Shown here one piece after another: positions 1 to 6,998 of a stretch of DNA of 33,169 nt; position 1 is the stretch's first letter, and each line of letters begins with the position of its first letter. Source of the DNA: a virus. The DNA lies in the IMG/VR virus record IMGVR_UViG_3300036670_000159, positions 1-33,169 of that record; one strand, given 5' to 3'. Both the position numbers and the translations under genes were made by a program. The notes below the pieces were generated by a model, which had not been told where the DNA came from, searched no databases, and saw only the letters and a list, made by a program, of their open reading frames with translations.

Positions 1-105
1 TTTATGGTCTACCTTAGCAAGGATGAAAAGGTCAATTCTCAGAACAAACTATCAAATAGTCCTAGTCAAAGTACATACAGTAGATCAGGCAAAAGGTTTT
101 GCTGA
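1..105 (+). CDS. 3'-partial copy of the DUF3820-like gene (C-terminus only)
   Basis: This is the C-terminal 34 codons of the gene that is complete at 32743-32988; the reading frame enters the window at base 1. It encodes a low-complexity Ser/Lys-rich tail and adds no information beyond the complete copy. Confidence 0.6.
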   Translation, partial: FMVYLSKDEKVNSQNKLSNSPSQSTYSRSGKRFC

Positions 106-219
106 AACCGAAGATGAAGCTAGAAAATGTTTGATAAGATTATGAGTCAGGTTACAGATTTTACGAGTGCTAAATTATTATTCAACAACAAACTAATCGA
201 GGAGCGAAATGGAAACTAA
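23..219 (+). pseudogene. Frameshifted left copy of the 65-residue gene at 32906
   Basis: The reading frame from ATG 23 matches the intact copy until the A run at 124-127, which is one base shorter here. The frame then shifts and stops at 143-145 instead of 217-219. Because the right-hand copy is intact, this is best read as a sequencing or assembly indel, or a minority variant, rather than a second broken gene. Confidence 0.6.
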
Positions 220-619
220 CTATTATGAGTACGTCGGTACACAAAAGCAGGCAGATAAATATGCATATCCTAAGCCTATAATAGGGAATATATATCCTGA
301 TGATGCAAAAATAGGAGGAGAGAAAGTATCTTTTTGGCTTATTTCAACATCATTAGCTAAGGAATGGAAGCGAGTAGAAGAACAATCAACTGAGGAGCTT
401 ATCGAGCTGCTAAACAAAAAAGCTTCCAAAGATGGCTTAATCTGTTCGGTAACTTTTGAGAAGAAGCCTGGGATTGAGATTATAGATTTTGAAACAATCC
501 CGACTTGTTTTAAAGTAAGTATTGAACTTTCTGTTTTGATTAATTTAGATCCGCTAAAAGTAGCCAGCAAAGAATCAAAACTAATTGAAGCAATCAAAAC
601 GGTACTAGAAAATGACTAG
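209..619 (+). CDS. Hypothetical phage protein, N-terminus paralogous to the 32268 product
   Basis: The product has 136 residues and I recognise no family. Its first 55 residues carry the pattern YYEYVG, QADKY, PKPI, Y, then an EWK motif. The same order occurs in the 67-residue protein at 32268 (YYQYVG, EADQY, PKPI, EWK), so the two share a small duplicated domain; this one has a further C-terminal alpha/beta-looking region of about 80 residues. The start ATG at 209 sits just after GGAGCGAA, which fits the AGCGA leader motif seen at other starts. The gene overlaps the next one by 8 bases. On the circular map it belongs to the operon that begins at the promoter at 32219. Confidence 0.8.
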   Translation: METNYYEYVGTQKQADKYAYPKPIIGNIYPDDAKIGGEKVSFWLISTSLAKEWKRVEEQSTEELIELLNKKASKDGLICSVTFEKKPGIEIIDFETIPTCFKVSIELSVLINLDPLKVASKESKLIEAIKTVLEND

Positions 620-809
620 ATCAAATAAGTTTCAACTTGCGATCATGGGTTTGATTACCTTAGCTCTGATAGTTATATTTTCCAGTTGCTCAAGCCAAAA
701 GCATCCAGAATTTAGCTCGTACAAGGATCTTAACAGAAAAATGGATCGTGAACTGAGAAGGAACATTAAGGATGCTGATAAGGTAAGGCACGACTACAGA
801 AGGAAATGA
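612..809 (+). CDS. Small lipoprotein
   Basis: The 65-residue product has an N-terminal hydrophobic stretch (about residues 9-24, AIMGLITLALIVIF) that ends in SSC, a plausible lipobox with the modified cysteine near residue 26. The mature part is short, strongly charged and probably helical (KMDRELRRN, DKVRHDYRRK). It is likely exported and lipid-anchored. It overlaps the genes on both sides by 8 and 4 bases, so it is translated as part of the same operon. Its role is unknown; small lipoproteins of this kind can act in superinfection exclusion or lysis, but nothing here decides that. Confidence 0.75.
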   Translation: MTRSNKFQLAIMGLITLALIVIFSSCSSQKHPEFSSYKDLNRKMDRELRRNIKDADKVRHDYRRK

Positions 810-1057
810 GAGCGGTTATAGTCATCATTTTTCTGCTCTTGTCAGGCTGCGAAGCTGCAAAGGTAAACAGACTTAGGCATCGCATCATGAGCGAAGAGGG
901 TATCGTAATTGAGGTAAACAGGGAGTACGGGTTCTATACTGTATTTTGGGAGTGCGAGAATGCAAGGTACAAGAACCAGCCTTGTTTTGGAATCAGCGAT
1001 CATCCAATTAGGAGGGGAATAAATTTAGGTGATACAGTTAAAATAATGATAAAATGA
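806..1057 (+). CDS. Small lipoprotein with a beta-rich mature domain
   Basis: The 83-residue product has a short signal (MRAVIVIIFLLL) followed by a clear lipobox, LSGC, so lipid modification at Cys15 is expected. The mature part is beta-rich with two further cysteines (WECENARYKNQPC) and ends in GDTVKIMIK. It starts with a 4-base ATGA overlap with the preceding lipoprotein gene and overlaps the next gene the same way. Two adjacent lipoproteins in an early or middle operon are worth noting, but the function is unknown. Confidence 0.78.
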   Translation: MRAVIVIIFLLLSGCEAAKVNRLRHRIMSEEGIVIEVNREYGFYTVFWECENARYKNQPCFGISDHPIRRGINLGDTVKIMIK

Positions 1058-1626
1058 CTAACGAAAACTTAGAGCGATTAATAAAAGTGTTAGATGGAAC
1101 ACAATTTGAAATTGAAAATAGAGCTGATGGCTATGTTTGGGTATCACTTAAAGACCCTTGGGAAGGTGTGGAGTTCTGTAAAAGCAAATGTAGCGATTCA
1201 ATATATCTTGTATCTGATCTTAAAGACCTTGATTTAAAACAAGGATATATACCCTCCACAGAAGAAGCCTATGTAAACCAGCTAAAGGATAAGGCGTTTG
1301 AATTGTACGGTGAGATTAAATACGGGGATAGGTTCGAGGATTGGGAGGGAAATGATTTTGAAATTTATAAAACAGTTTTTACATACTCAAAAATAGATAA
1401 CAGGCTTTATTTAGATTCTTGGATAATTCACGAAGAGGGTAAATGGGCTAAGAAGCTACCTAAAAGGATTGAGGTTAATTTAGTTCATGCAAATGTGTAT
1501 AGTAGGCTTTTTTATTTCAGGTACAGCAATGAGACTACTGAAAAAATGATTAATATCGGATCTCCAAAAATAGGTGAGTTCCTAGCAAATCAGCTAGAGA
1601 AACTATTGAATGATGAAGTTGATTAA
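1054..1626 (+). CDS. Hypothetical protein, last gene of its operon
   Basis: The 190-residue product has no signal peptide or membrane segment and is rich in aromatic and acidic residues. The first half contains a possible two-cysteine turn (EFCKSKC, residues 41-47); the second half looks beta-rich (FEIYKTVFTYSKIDNRLYLDSW). I recognise no catalytic motif. It overlaps the upstream lipoprotein gene by 4 bases and is followed within 10 bases by a strong terminator, so it closes the operon that starts at 32219 on the circular map. Confidence 0.75.
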   Translation: MTNENLERLIKVLDGTQFEIENRADGYVWVSLKDPWEGVEFCKSKCSDSIYLVSDLKDLDLKQGYIPSTEEAYVNQLKDKAFELYGEIKYGDRFEDWEGNDFEIYKTVFTYSKIDNRLYLDSWIIHEEGKWAKKLPKRIEVNLVHANVYSRLFYFRYSNETTEKMINIGSPKIGEFLANQLEKLLNDEVD

Positions 1627-1635
1627 CACCTAATT

Positions 1636-1666
1636 AGCCCGGGATTAACATTTCGGGCTTTTTTTC
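1636..1666 (+). terminator. Rho-independent terminator
   Basis: AGCCCG and CGGGCT form a 6-bp stem with a 12-base loop, directly followed by a run of T. It ends the small-gene operon and separates it from the terminase genes. Confidence 0.85.
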
Positions 1667-1697
1667 GTTAAATTGCAGTGTAAACGAAAAGTAAATT

Positions 1698-2051
1698 ATG
1701 GCAGGGGGCAGACCTATGATTTGGAAAGATCCTATTGAATTATCTAATTTAATTTCTGACTATTTCAATGAGACAAAAAGACCGACCCTTTCAGGGCTTG
1801 CGGTATTCTTAGAAGTTGAAAGACAAACTTTGTACAATTACAAAGAAAGAGATGAGTTTTTAGACATTATAAAAAGGGCTAGGGCAAAGATTGAGTCGAT
1901 TTACGAAGAAAGGATGATCTACGAAAATAGTCCAACTGGGGTAATCTTCGCCTTGAAAAATATGGGTTGGAGTGACAACAAGAAAATTGACTTGGCGGTA
2001 AGCAAAGAACAGCCATTATTCAGCCTTAGCGATGACGATGATGTAGAATGA
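1698..2051 (+). CDS. terS: Terminase small subunit
   Basis: The 117-residue product has the build of small terminase subunits: an N-terminal GGRP motif, an HTH (about residues 27-50, LSGLAVFLEVERQTLYNYKE), a helical oligomerisation segment (IIKRARAKIE), and the motif ENSPTGVIFALKNMGW typical of this group, ending in an acidic tail (SDDDDVE). It should bind the packaging start site and guide the large subunit to it. It overlaps the large-subunit gene by 4 bases (ATGA), which supports the pairing. Confidence 0.92.
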   Translation: MAGGRPMIWKDPIELSNLISDYFNETKRPTLSGLAVFLEVERQTLYNYKERDEFLDIIKRARAKIESIYEERMIYENSPTGVIFALKNMGWSDNKKIDLAVSKEQPLFSLSDDDDVE

Positions 2052-3334
2052 TTACTGAGGGATTCCAAGTAACCACAGCGATAAAAAAGCTCTCAAAGCT
2101 AAAGGCTAGAACTAGAGTAGTGCCGGGCGGAACTTCAGCGGGCAAAACTTTTGGAATCCTTCCTTTGCTGATTGAAACGGCAACGGTAACTAATGGAGTT
2201 TCTATATCTGTGGTTTCGGAAACCATACCGCACCTAAAAAAAGGGGCTATTAAGGATTTTCAAAAGATCATGAAGTCTACTAATAGATGGCATGATGAGC
2301 GATATAATAAGACTGATAGAGTCTATACCTTTGCCAATGGTTCTTATATCGAGTTCTTTAGTGCTGATAGTGAAGGAAGGGTTAGAGGCCCAAGACGTGA
2401 TATTTTATACCTTAACGAAGCCAACAACCTTCTATTTGATACCTACTATCAGCTAGCAATTAGAACCGCTCAAACTATTTGGTTAGACTTCAATCCATCA
2501 AATGAATTTTGGGCGCATTCTGAGCTTTTAGATGACGAAGACGCGCAATGGCTTACGCTTACTTATAAGGATAATCAAGCCTTAGTTCCTGCTATCGTAA
2601 AGGAGATTGAAAAGAATAGGACAAAAGCGTTCTTTGATGAAAATCTTACAAGTGACGCGCTATGGGCTGAATCAAATATAAAGTCCTCCTACTGGGCTAA
2701 TTGGTGGAAGGTCTACGGACTTGGGCAATTAGGTAGTTTAGAAGGTGTTATCTTCTCTAATTGGTCTATGATAGGATCTATTCCAGAAACTGCAAAACTA
2801 TTAGGTTACGGGCAAGACTTTGGATTTACAAGTGATCCGGCTGCTACTATTGCAGTTTATACTTATAATGGAAAAATAATACTACACGAGCTAGTTTATA
2901 AGCGAGGCTTGCTTAATGTGGATTTAGTCAAGGAATACAAAAGATTAGGCGTTAATTTAGGTTTACCGATCTGGGCGGACAAAGCGGAGCCAAAAAGTAT
3001 CAAGGAAATTTCAGGGTATGGCTACCGAATAGATGGAGCCGACAAAGGACCTGACAGCGTTAATTTTGGCATTGACTTATTACAGGGTTATGATATGCTA
3101 GTGACTTCAGAAAGCACTAATCTCATTGCAGAGCTTAGAACCTATCAATGGGAAAAAGACAGATCAACGGGCAAAAATACCAATGTTCCAAAGGATGCAA
3201 ATAATCATGCGATTGATGCAGTCAGATATTTAGCCGTTATGATGCTTACAAATTATCAACCTAACTACAAAGGCAAAGGACATGGACGAATCAACCCACC
3301 TTCAAAGAAAGAGTTTTATAAGGACTTCATTTAG
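2048..3334 (+). CDS. terL: Terminase large subunit (packaging ATPase/nuclease)
   Basis: The 428-residue product is full length for a phage terminase. The N-terminal ATPase has a Walker A-type loop (GGTSAGKTF, about residues 27-35) and a Walker B-like strand with the NEA signature (DILYLNEANN, about 118-127). The C-terminal RNase H-like nuclease has a first acidic motif in GYGQDFGFTSDP (about 255-266), a middle acidic motif in PIWADKAEP and the final one in NNHAIDAVRYLA. It pumps DNA into the prohead and cuts the concatemer. The 3' end overlaps the next gene by 53 bases. Confidence 0.95.
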   Translation: MITEGFQVTTAIKKLSKLKARTRVVPGGTSAGKTFGILPLLIETATVTNGVSISVVSETIPHLKKGAIKDFQKIMKSTNRWHDERYNKTDRVYTFANGSYIEFFSADSEGRVRGPRRDILYLNEANNLLFDTYYQLAIRTAQTIWLDFNPSNEFWAHSELLDDEDAQWLTLTYKDNQALVPAIVKEIEKNRTKAFFDENLTSDALWAESNIKSSYWANWWKVYGLGQLGSLEGVIFSNWSMIGSIPETAKLLGYGQDFGFTSDPAATIAVYTYNGKIILHELVYKRGLLNVDLVKEYKRLGVNLGLPIWADKAEPKSIKEISGYGYRIDGADKGPDSVNFGIDLLQGYDMLVTSESTNLIAELRTYQWEKDRSTGKNTNVPKDANNHAIDAVRYLAVMMLTNYQPNYKGKGHGRINPPSKKEFYKDFI

Positions 3335-3977
3335 AGAGGTCACAGTAGCCGAACTGCTATCTATAGAGCAGCACACACCTCGACAAGTCATCACGGCACT
3401 AAGCAGCCTAACGGCTAGGCAGGTCAATATATTAACTAGTGATGAGGTCCTGATTCTTTATGAGCTTGTCAGCTTTATTGACGACCTGAATGAGGCAGGT
3501 GCAGTTTTACCGCTTGATTTTACAGCTCCTAAATTTGACGTTGCTGGATCCACCTTTGAGAAATGCGAACGGGCTAAGATTAAGGCAAGCGAAAACAAAG
3601 CTCCTTACAGATTATTTTTAGACTTGGTTGATATTTACTTTCCAGATCAATATTTGACAGGCTTGGCAGCTCCAGCACTTGCGATTGGTGCGCTGATTTA
3701 TGAGGATCTTTGTATTTTGCTAGACCGATTCAAAGACCTTGCAGGCGAAAAACCTACCGAAGAAGAGGAGGAAGCAGGGGTTACGGCCCTCCATACGTTT
3801 GGACCTTACGGAATATGCGAGTCAATCGCAACCAGATACAGCGTTAGACCTTACGAAGTATTTTCATGGAGTGCTGAGGAAGTTTATTTAGAACTTACTT
3901 ACCAAATGGCAAAGAGTAGATACCAGGATAATCTTCGGGCGATTGAGAAAAGAAAAACTTTAGGGGCAGAGGGGTAA
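3282..3977 (+). CDS. Putative structural or tail-assembly protein
   Basis: The product has 231 residues. The first 65 residues are helical with the pattern REVTVAELLSI and LTARQVNILT. The middle is more beta-rich, there is an acidic linker (PTEEEEEAG), and the last 60 residues are again helical (GPYGICESIATRYSV, then SAEEVYLELTYQMAKSRYQ). The C-terminal helix pattern recalls tail-assembly chaperones, but this is a shape resemblance only. No later ATG is available, so the long overlap with terL (53 bases) appears real. A chaperone next to the terminase rather than next to the tape measure would be unusual. Confidence 0.75.
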   Translation: MDESTHLQRKSFIRTSFREVTVAELLSIEQHTPRQVITALSSLTARQVNILTSDEVLILYELVSFIDDLNEAGAVLPLDFTAPKFDVAGSTFEKCERAKIKASENKAPYRLFLDLVDIYFPDQYLTGLAAPALAIGALIYEDLCILLDRFKDLAGEKPTEEEEEAGVTALHTFGPYGICESIATRYSVRPYEVFSWSAEEVYLELTYQMAKSRYQDNLRAIEKRKTLGAEG

Positions 3978-4025
3978 TATTAACTTTTTTGTTTATATTT
4001 AGATTCACTAAAATATAGAGCGATT

Positions 4026-4268
4026 ATGAAAACATTTAGATTAGAGTTTAACGAAAAAAAAAAATATTTCCATCACTGTTATGAGCATCAATATTCATAT
4101 TCATATTCTAACCCAAATACTCACGGGTTTAAAACTATAATGAATGATTGTTCAGATGAATTTTTCAAAGTTTTATCAGCTAGATTAGATTATGTTGCTG
4201 GAAAAGGGTCTTTAAAGGTTCATCAAATAATGGTCGAAGTCATCAAAATTTACCAAGAGCGATTATGA
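4026..4268 (+). CDS. Small hypothetical protein
   Basis: The 80-residue product is of unknown function. It is rich in aromatic residues and histidine, with the run HHCYEHQYSYSYSN near the N-terminus that could bind metal, and has a helical C-terminus. The start is well fixed: GAGCGATT directly precedes the ATG, and the bases further upstream (GATTCACTAAAATAT) resemble the leaders at 11914 (minus strand) and 23313. It overlaps the next gene by 4 bases. Confidence 0.72.
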   Translation: MKTFRLEFNEKKKYFHHCYEHQYSYSYSNPNTHGFKTIMNDCSDEFFKVLSARLDYVAGKGSLKVHQIMVEVIKIYQERL

Positions 4269-4579
4269 AAACATACTCAGAAACAAAAGGAAAAGAAGCA
4301 TTTGATTGGAATAAGTTTCTTAAAAATCCACCTGAATATCTTTCAAATGAACACGACATTGCTTGTAATTTAGCCGCTGATTGGGTCACTTGCGCTTGTG
4401 GAAACCTTTGTGATATTATACCAAGGAGCCCGATAGGCCGTCCTAGTGATAGGGAATTAGAAATTTTAGGAGTTCATTTTCATTACTCAATTAAGGGGGC
4501 CGATTTTATGAGAGCCAAAGAAACCCTAGCAAAAATAGAAAAGAGATCAGAAGAACTAATATTTGAACTAACAAAATGA
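4265..4579 (+). CDS. Conserved small phage protein with a cysteine cluster
   Basis: The 104-residue product contains AADWVTCACGNLCDIIPR (about residues 37-54) followed by GRPSDRELEILG. This pattern recurs in small phage proteins near structural genes as far as I recall, but no function is known to me. The three cysteines in CACGNLC could form half of a metal site. Its start is again preceded by GAGCGATT, and it overlaps the previous gene by 4 bases (ATGA). A terminator follows immediately, so 4026-4579 form their own small unit inside the late region. Confidence 0.75.
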   Translation: MKTYSETKGKEAFDWNKFLKNPPEYLSNEHDIACNLAADWVTCACGNLCDIIPRSPIGRPSDRELEILGVHFHYSIKGADFMRAKETLAKIEKRSEELIFELTK

Positions 4580-4584
4580 AACTT

Positions 4585-4618
4585 AATCCCTCCGAGAAAT
4601 TAGAGGGATTTTTTTTTA
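4585..4618 (+). terminator. Rho-independent terminator
   Basis: AATCCCTC and GAGGGATT make a perfect 8-bp stem with a 10-base loop, followed by nine or ten T. It lies 6 bases after the gene ending at 4579. Confidence 0.88.
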
Positions 4619-4652
4619 GTCCTATCTGTAAAACAACTATATTGCCGAGGAT

Positions 4653-5066
4653 ATGGCAAACTATCAGAACATTGTAGACGTGTGTAGGGACTCAATACCT
4701 CGAGATATTCGGTTTATTCATGGACGGCTAATTGACTTTACTCAAGGCTATACCGGTACTTATCCCTTGGTTACGCTTTTACCTTTCACAATTAACGACG
4801 CAAGAAGCACACCGGATGGGGTTTTTGACAATGCTAATCTAGTTGTCGGGTTCTGGAAAGAAGATAGACCGGACACAACAGCAGAAGAACGCGAGGCACT
4901 GATTGCAGAAATGGACATTCTCAGCGATCTATTCCTATCAAATATTTTAGAGTCAAACAGCACAAAACTAACCAATATACAAAAGGAACCCCAATATCAG
5001 ATGTTTCAGGCAACCTTAAGCGGTTACGCTATTGCATTTAATATTAGCTTAGTTTCACCATGTTAA
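4653..5066 (+). CDS. Probable tail-terminator or head-tail joining protein
   Basis: The 137-residue product has the size and alpha/beta pattern of small joining proteins: an N-terminal helix (NIVDVCRDSI), strands with TYPLVTLLPF and NLVVGFWKED, a long helix (EEREALIAEMDILSDLFLSN) and a final strand (ATLSGYAIAFNISL). It is followed with a 7-base overlap by a gp10-like protein, the usual pair at the head-tail interface. The exact role (tail terminator or adaptor) cannot be settled from sequence alone. Confidence 0.75.
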   Translation: MANYQNIVDVCRDSIPRDIRFIHGRLIDFTQGYTGTYPLVTLLPFTINDARSTPDGVFDNANLVVGFWKEDRPDTTAEEREALIAEMDILSDLFLSNILESNSTKLTNIQKEPQYQMFQATLSGYAIAFNISLVSPC

Positions 5067-5533
5067 GCGGGTTAGTTGAGGCTATCTTGAAGAACTTTGC
5101 AGAAGAAACTATCGCAGGAATAAAAAGCCGAATACCAAACGTGACAGGCAAAAGTGCTGAGAGTTTAGGTTATCGAATAGTCGGCACTGAATTGACTATT
5201 TTTAGCACTGACAAGTATTTTACAACGCTTGAAACTGGACGAGGACCAACGGTTAACAAAACGCCAGGAAACCCTACGCTTCAACAAAGTATTGAACAGT
5301 GGATAAAAGACAAGCCTTTACAGCTTAATGGAATAACTGCTAAGTCACTATCCTATATTATCAGCCGTAAGATACACGAGGAAGGAACACTTCTTTACCG
5401 TGAAGGCGGAAAATCTGGCGTTATATCTAAGTCAATTAACGATCAAGTTATAAAAGAAAAACTAACAGATGTACTAACGGACAAGTTTCGGGACTATGTT
5501 ATCAATGAGTTTGTACGTAAATCACTAGATTAA
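5060..5533 (+). CDS. HK97 gp10-like head-tail or tail completion protein
   Basis: The 157-residue product resembles the HK97 gp10 family: an N-terminal helix, TGKSAESLGYRI, a strand with ELTIFSTDKYFTTLETGRGP (about residues 50-69), where the LETGRGP turn is typical, and a helical second half containing IHEEGTLLYREGG. Such proteins sit at the joint between the head-tail connector and the tail. It overlaps the gene before it by 7 bases and the one after it by one base (TAATG). Confidence 0.8.
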   Translation: MLSGLVEAILKNFAEETIAGIKSRIPNVTGKSAESLGYRIVGTELTIFSTDKYFTTLETGRGPTVNKTPGNPTLQQSIEQWIKDKPLQLNGITAKSLSYIISRKIHEEGTLLYREGGKSGVISKSINDQVIKEKLTDVLTDKFRDYVINEFVRKSLD

Positions 5534-6993
5534 TGGCAGTAATAAATCAGACCTTAGCGCCCTTGAACGGTGCGGACGTATTCAGCCCAATGATTTTCGA
5601 GTTCGGTTTTCAGTCTGCATCCTGTAATTTTGTTGACTTGGAAGGTATTGCAGCCATTGATATTCCGCTCAACTATTCGGAACTAATAGAAGTAGGTGAC
5701 AGCATAAGAATACGAAACGGGGCCTATTTAGGAGTTTATCGGGTTATTGAAATAACTCAAGATACGCTACTAAGGCTAACACTGAATACGCCATTTATCG
5801 GGTCTTCTTCGTCGACGGGATCAACTCAGTTCACGCCCGAAGGATCTCAGGAATTTCAACTAATAGCGGGCTACCTAACAGGAGCCGAAGCAAGTATTAA
5901 GCCATGGCAGGTGGTTGATGAGATAACCGTCAGTCCTAACCTTGCAGGCGTTTACCGGTTTGATATATCGGGTTATCTCAGAAGTAGATTCAAAATTACA
6001 GCACCTTTAACTGGTCCGAATGTGGATATTTCAATCCGCTACAATGTAAGGCTAAAAAGTGCTACAGCTATTCCAAACGATTCAAACGCAGTCACGGCTT
6101 ACTACGGTTTGGCAGACCTGACAGCAGCACAACAGGCAGGCGAAGAAGCAGTAGGGGAACGCCCTATCTTGTTTTTTGGAGATGAGCCGACACTTTATAG
6201 TTTAGCTTTAGAAAAAGGAATAATCAATAATTTCATTTCAAATGCTTCAGATTCATCTAGCACGGTTACGGGCTCAGTAATAAACTTAAACCTACTTAGT
6301 TGTCAGCCTAAAGTAATCACTTATTTAGTGGGTTCAAATGCAAGTGGGTTTACCGTTTCTCCAGCCTTACCAAGTTGGATCAGTGCAACGGCTAGTGGCA
6401 ATAATATTAATATAGTTATTAATCCTTGCACGGGTGGAGCTGGTGACTACCTAGCAGAAGATTATAGCCCTATTGATTATAATACAGGGGGTCAAATTAA
6501 TAGCATAATAGGAGCTTTTAGTTTTGTGTTCTCAAAAAACGGAACCTTGTTCACACTAAACATAAATGTGACAGCGATAAGCGAAATAGTCAATGTTTGC
6601 AAATCAGACGTTCTAAACTTCGCTTGGCTCAATCAGCGTGGAGGATTTTCATCTTTTGCACTAGAAAGTAGATTCATTGAAGGCAGAGATTTTGGAAGCG
6701 ATAACACGGTAGTAGATGCATTAGGAAAATTAAAGCGCGTAGAGTTTCGGGGTATTTACGATACTGTAGAACTTCGGGGCGGAGTTTTGTCTAAGAATCA
6801 GCTGGATTTACTGGCTAGTTTGCGTACGTCTATACAGGTTTATCTTTACAATATCACTACAGATGCTTTTGATATTCCTATCGTAATTGATCGGGCTAGC
6901 TTTACTACTTACGGAAACCGTTTTAATCAGTCTGAAACTAGGTTCGCTTTTAAGTTTAGAAGATCGCAGCAGGTCACAGTTCAAACGCAATAA
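5533..6993 (+). CDS. Large tail protein with an Ig/BACON-like insert
   Basis: The 486-residue, beta-rich product has a build I associate with distal tail proteins of Bacteroidota siphophages. The N-terminal part has ELIEVGDSIRIRNGAYLGVY (about residues 50-69) and a repeat of beta strands. The C-terminal part holds NFAWLNQRGGFSSFALESR (about 363-381) and FDIPIVIDRASFTTYGNRF. Between them lies a domain of about 90 residues (255-345) containing TVSPALPSWISATAS, which resembles BACON/Ig-like modules that bind glycans. It starts with a TAATG overlap and is followed 5 bases later by the next tail gene. Confidence 0.8.
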   Translation: MAVINQTLAPLNGADVFSPMIFEFGFQSASCNFVDLEGIAAIDIPLNYSELIEVGDSIRIRNGAYLGVYRVIEITQDTLLRLTLNTPFIGSSSSTGSTQFTPEGSQEFQLIAGYLTGAEASIKPWQVVDEITVSPNLAGVYRFDISGYLRSRFKITAPLTGPNVDISIRYNVRLKSATAIPNDSNAVTAYYGLADLTAAQQAGEEAVGERPILFFGDEPTLYSLALEKGIINNFISNASDSSSTVTGSVINLNLLSCQPKVITYLVGSNASGFTVSPALPSWISATASGNNINIVINPCTGGAGDYLAEDYSPIDYNTGGQINSIIGAFSFVFSKNGTLFTLNINVTAISEIVNVCKSDVLNFAWLNQRGGFSSFALESRFIEGRDFGSDNTVVDALGKLKRVEFRGIYDTVELRGGVLSKNQLDLLASLRTSIQVYLYNITTDAFDIPIVIDRASFTTYGNRFNQSETRFAFKFRRSQQVTVQTQ

Positions 6994-6998
6994 GTAGC

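Larger units (their letters stand above)
1..285. repeat. Left copy of the terminal direct repeat
   Basis: Positions 1-285 match 32884-33169 at the other end of the window. The copies differ by one A in a homopolymer (four A at 124-127 against five at the right end) and by six substitutions, all in the last 55 bases, inside the gene that starts at 209. Overlapping ends are what assembly of a circular or circularly permuted phage genome gives. The clustered, mostly conservative coding substitutions look like strain variation, while the A-run difference breaks a gene and may be a sequencing error. Confidence 0.95.
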
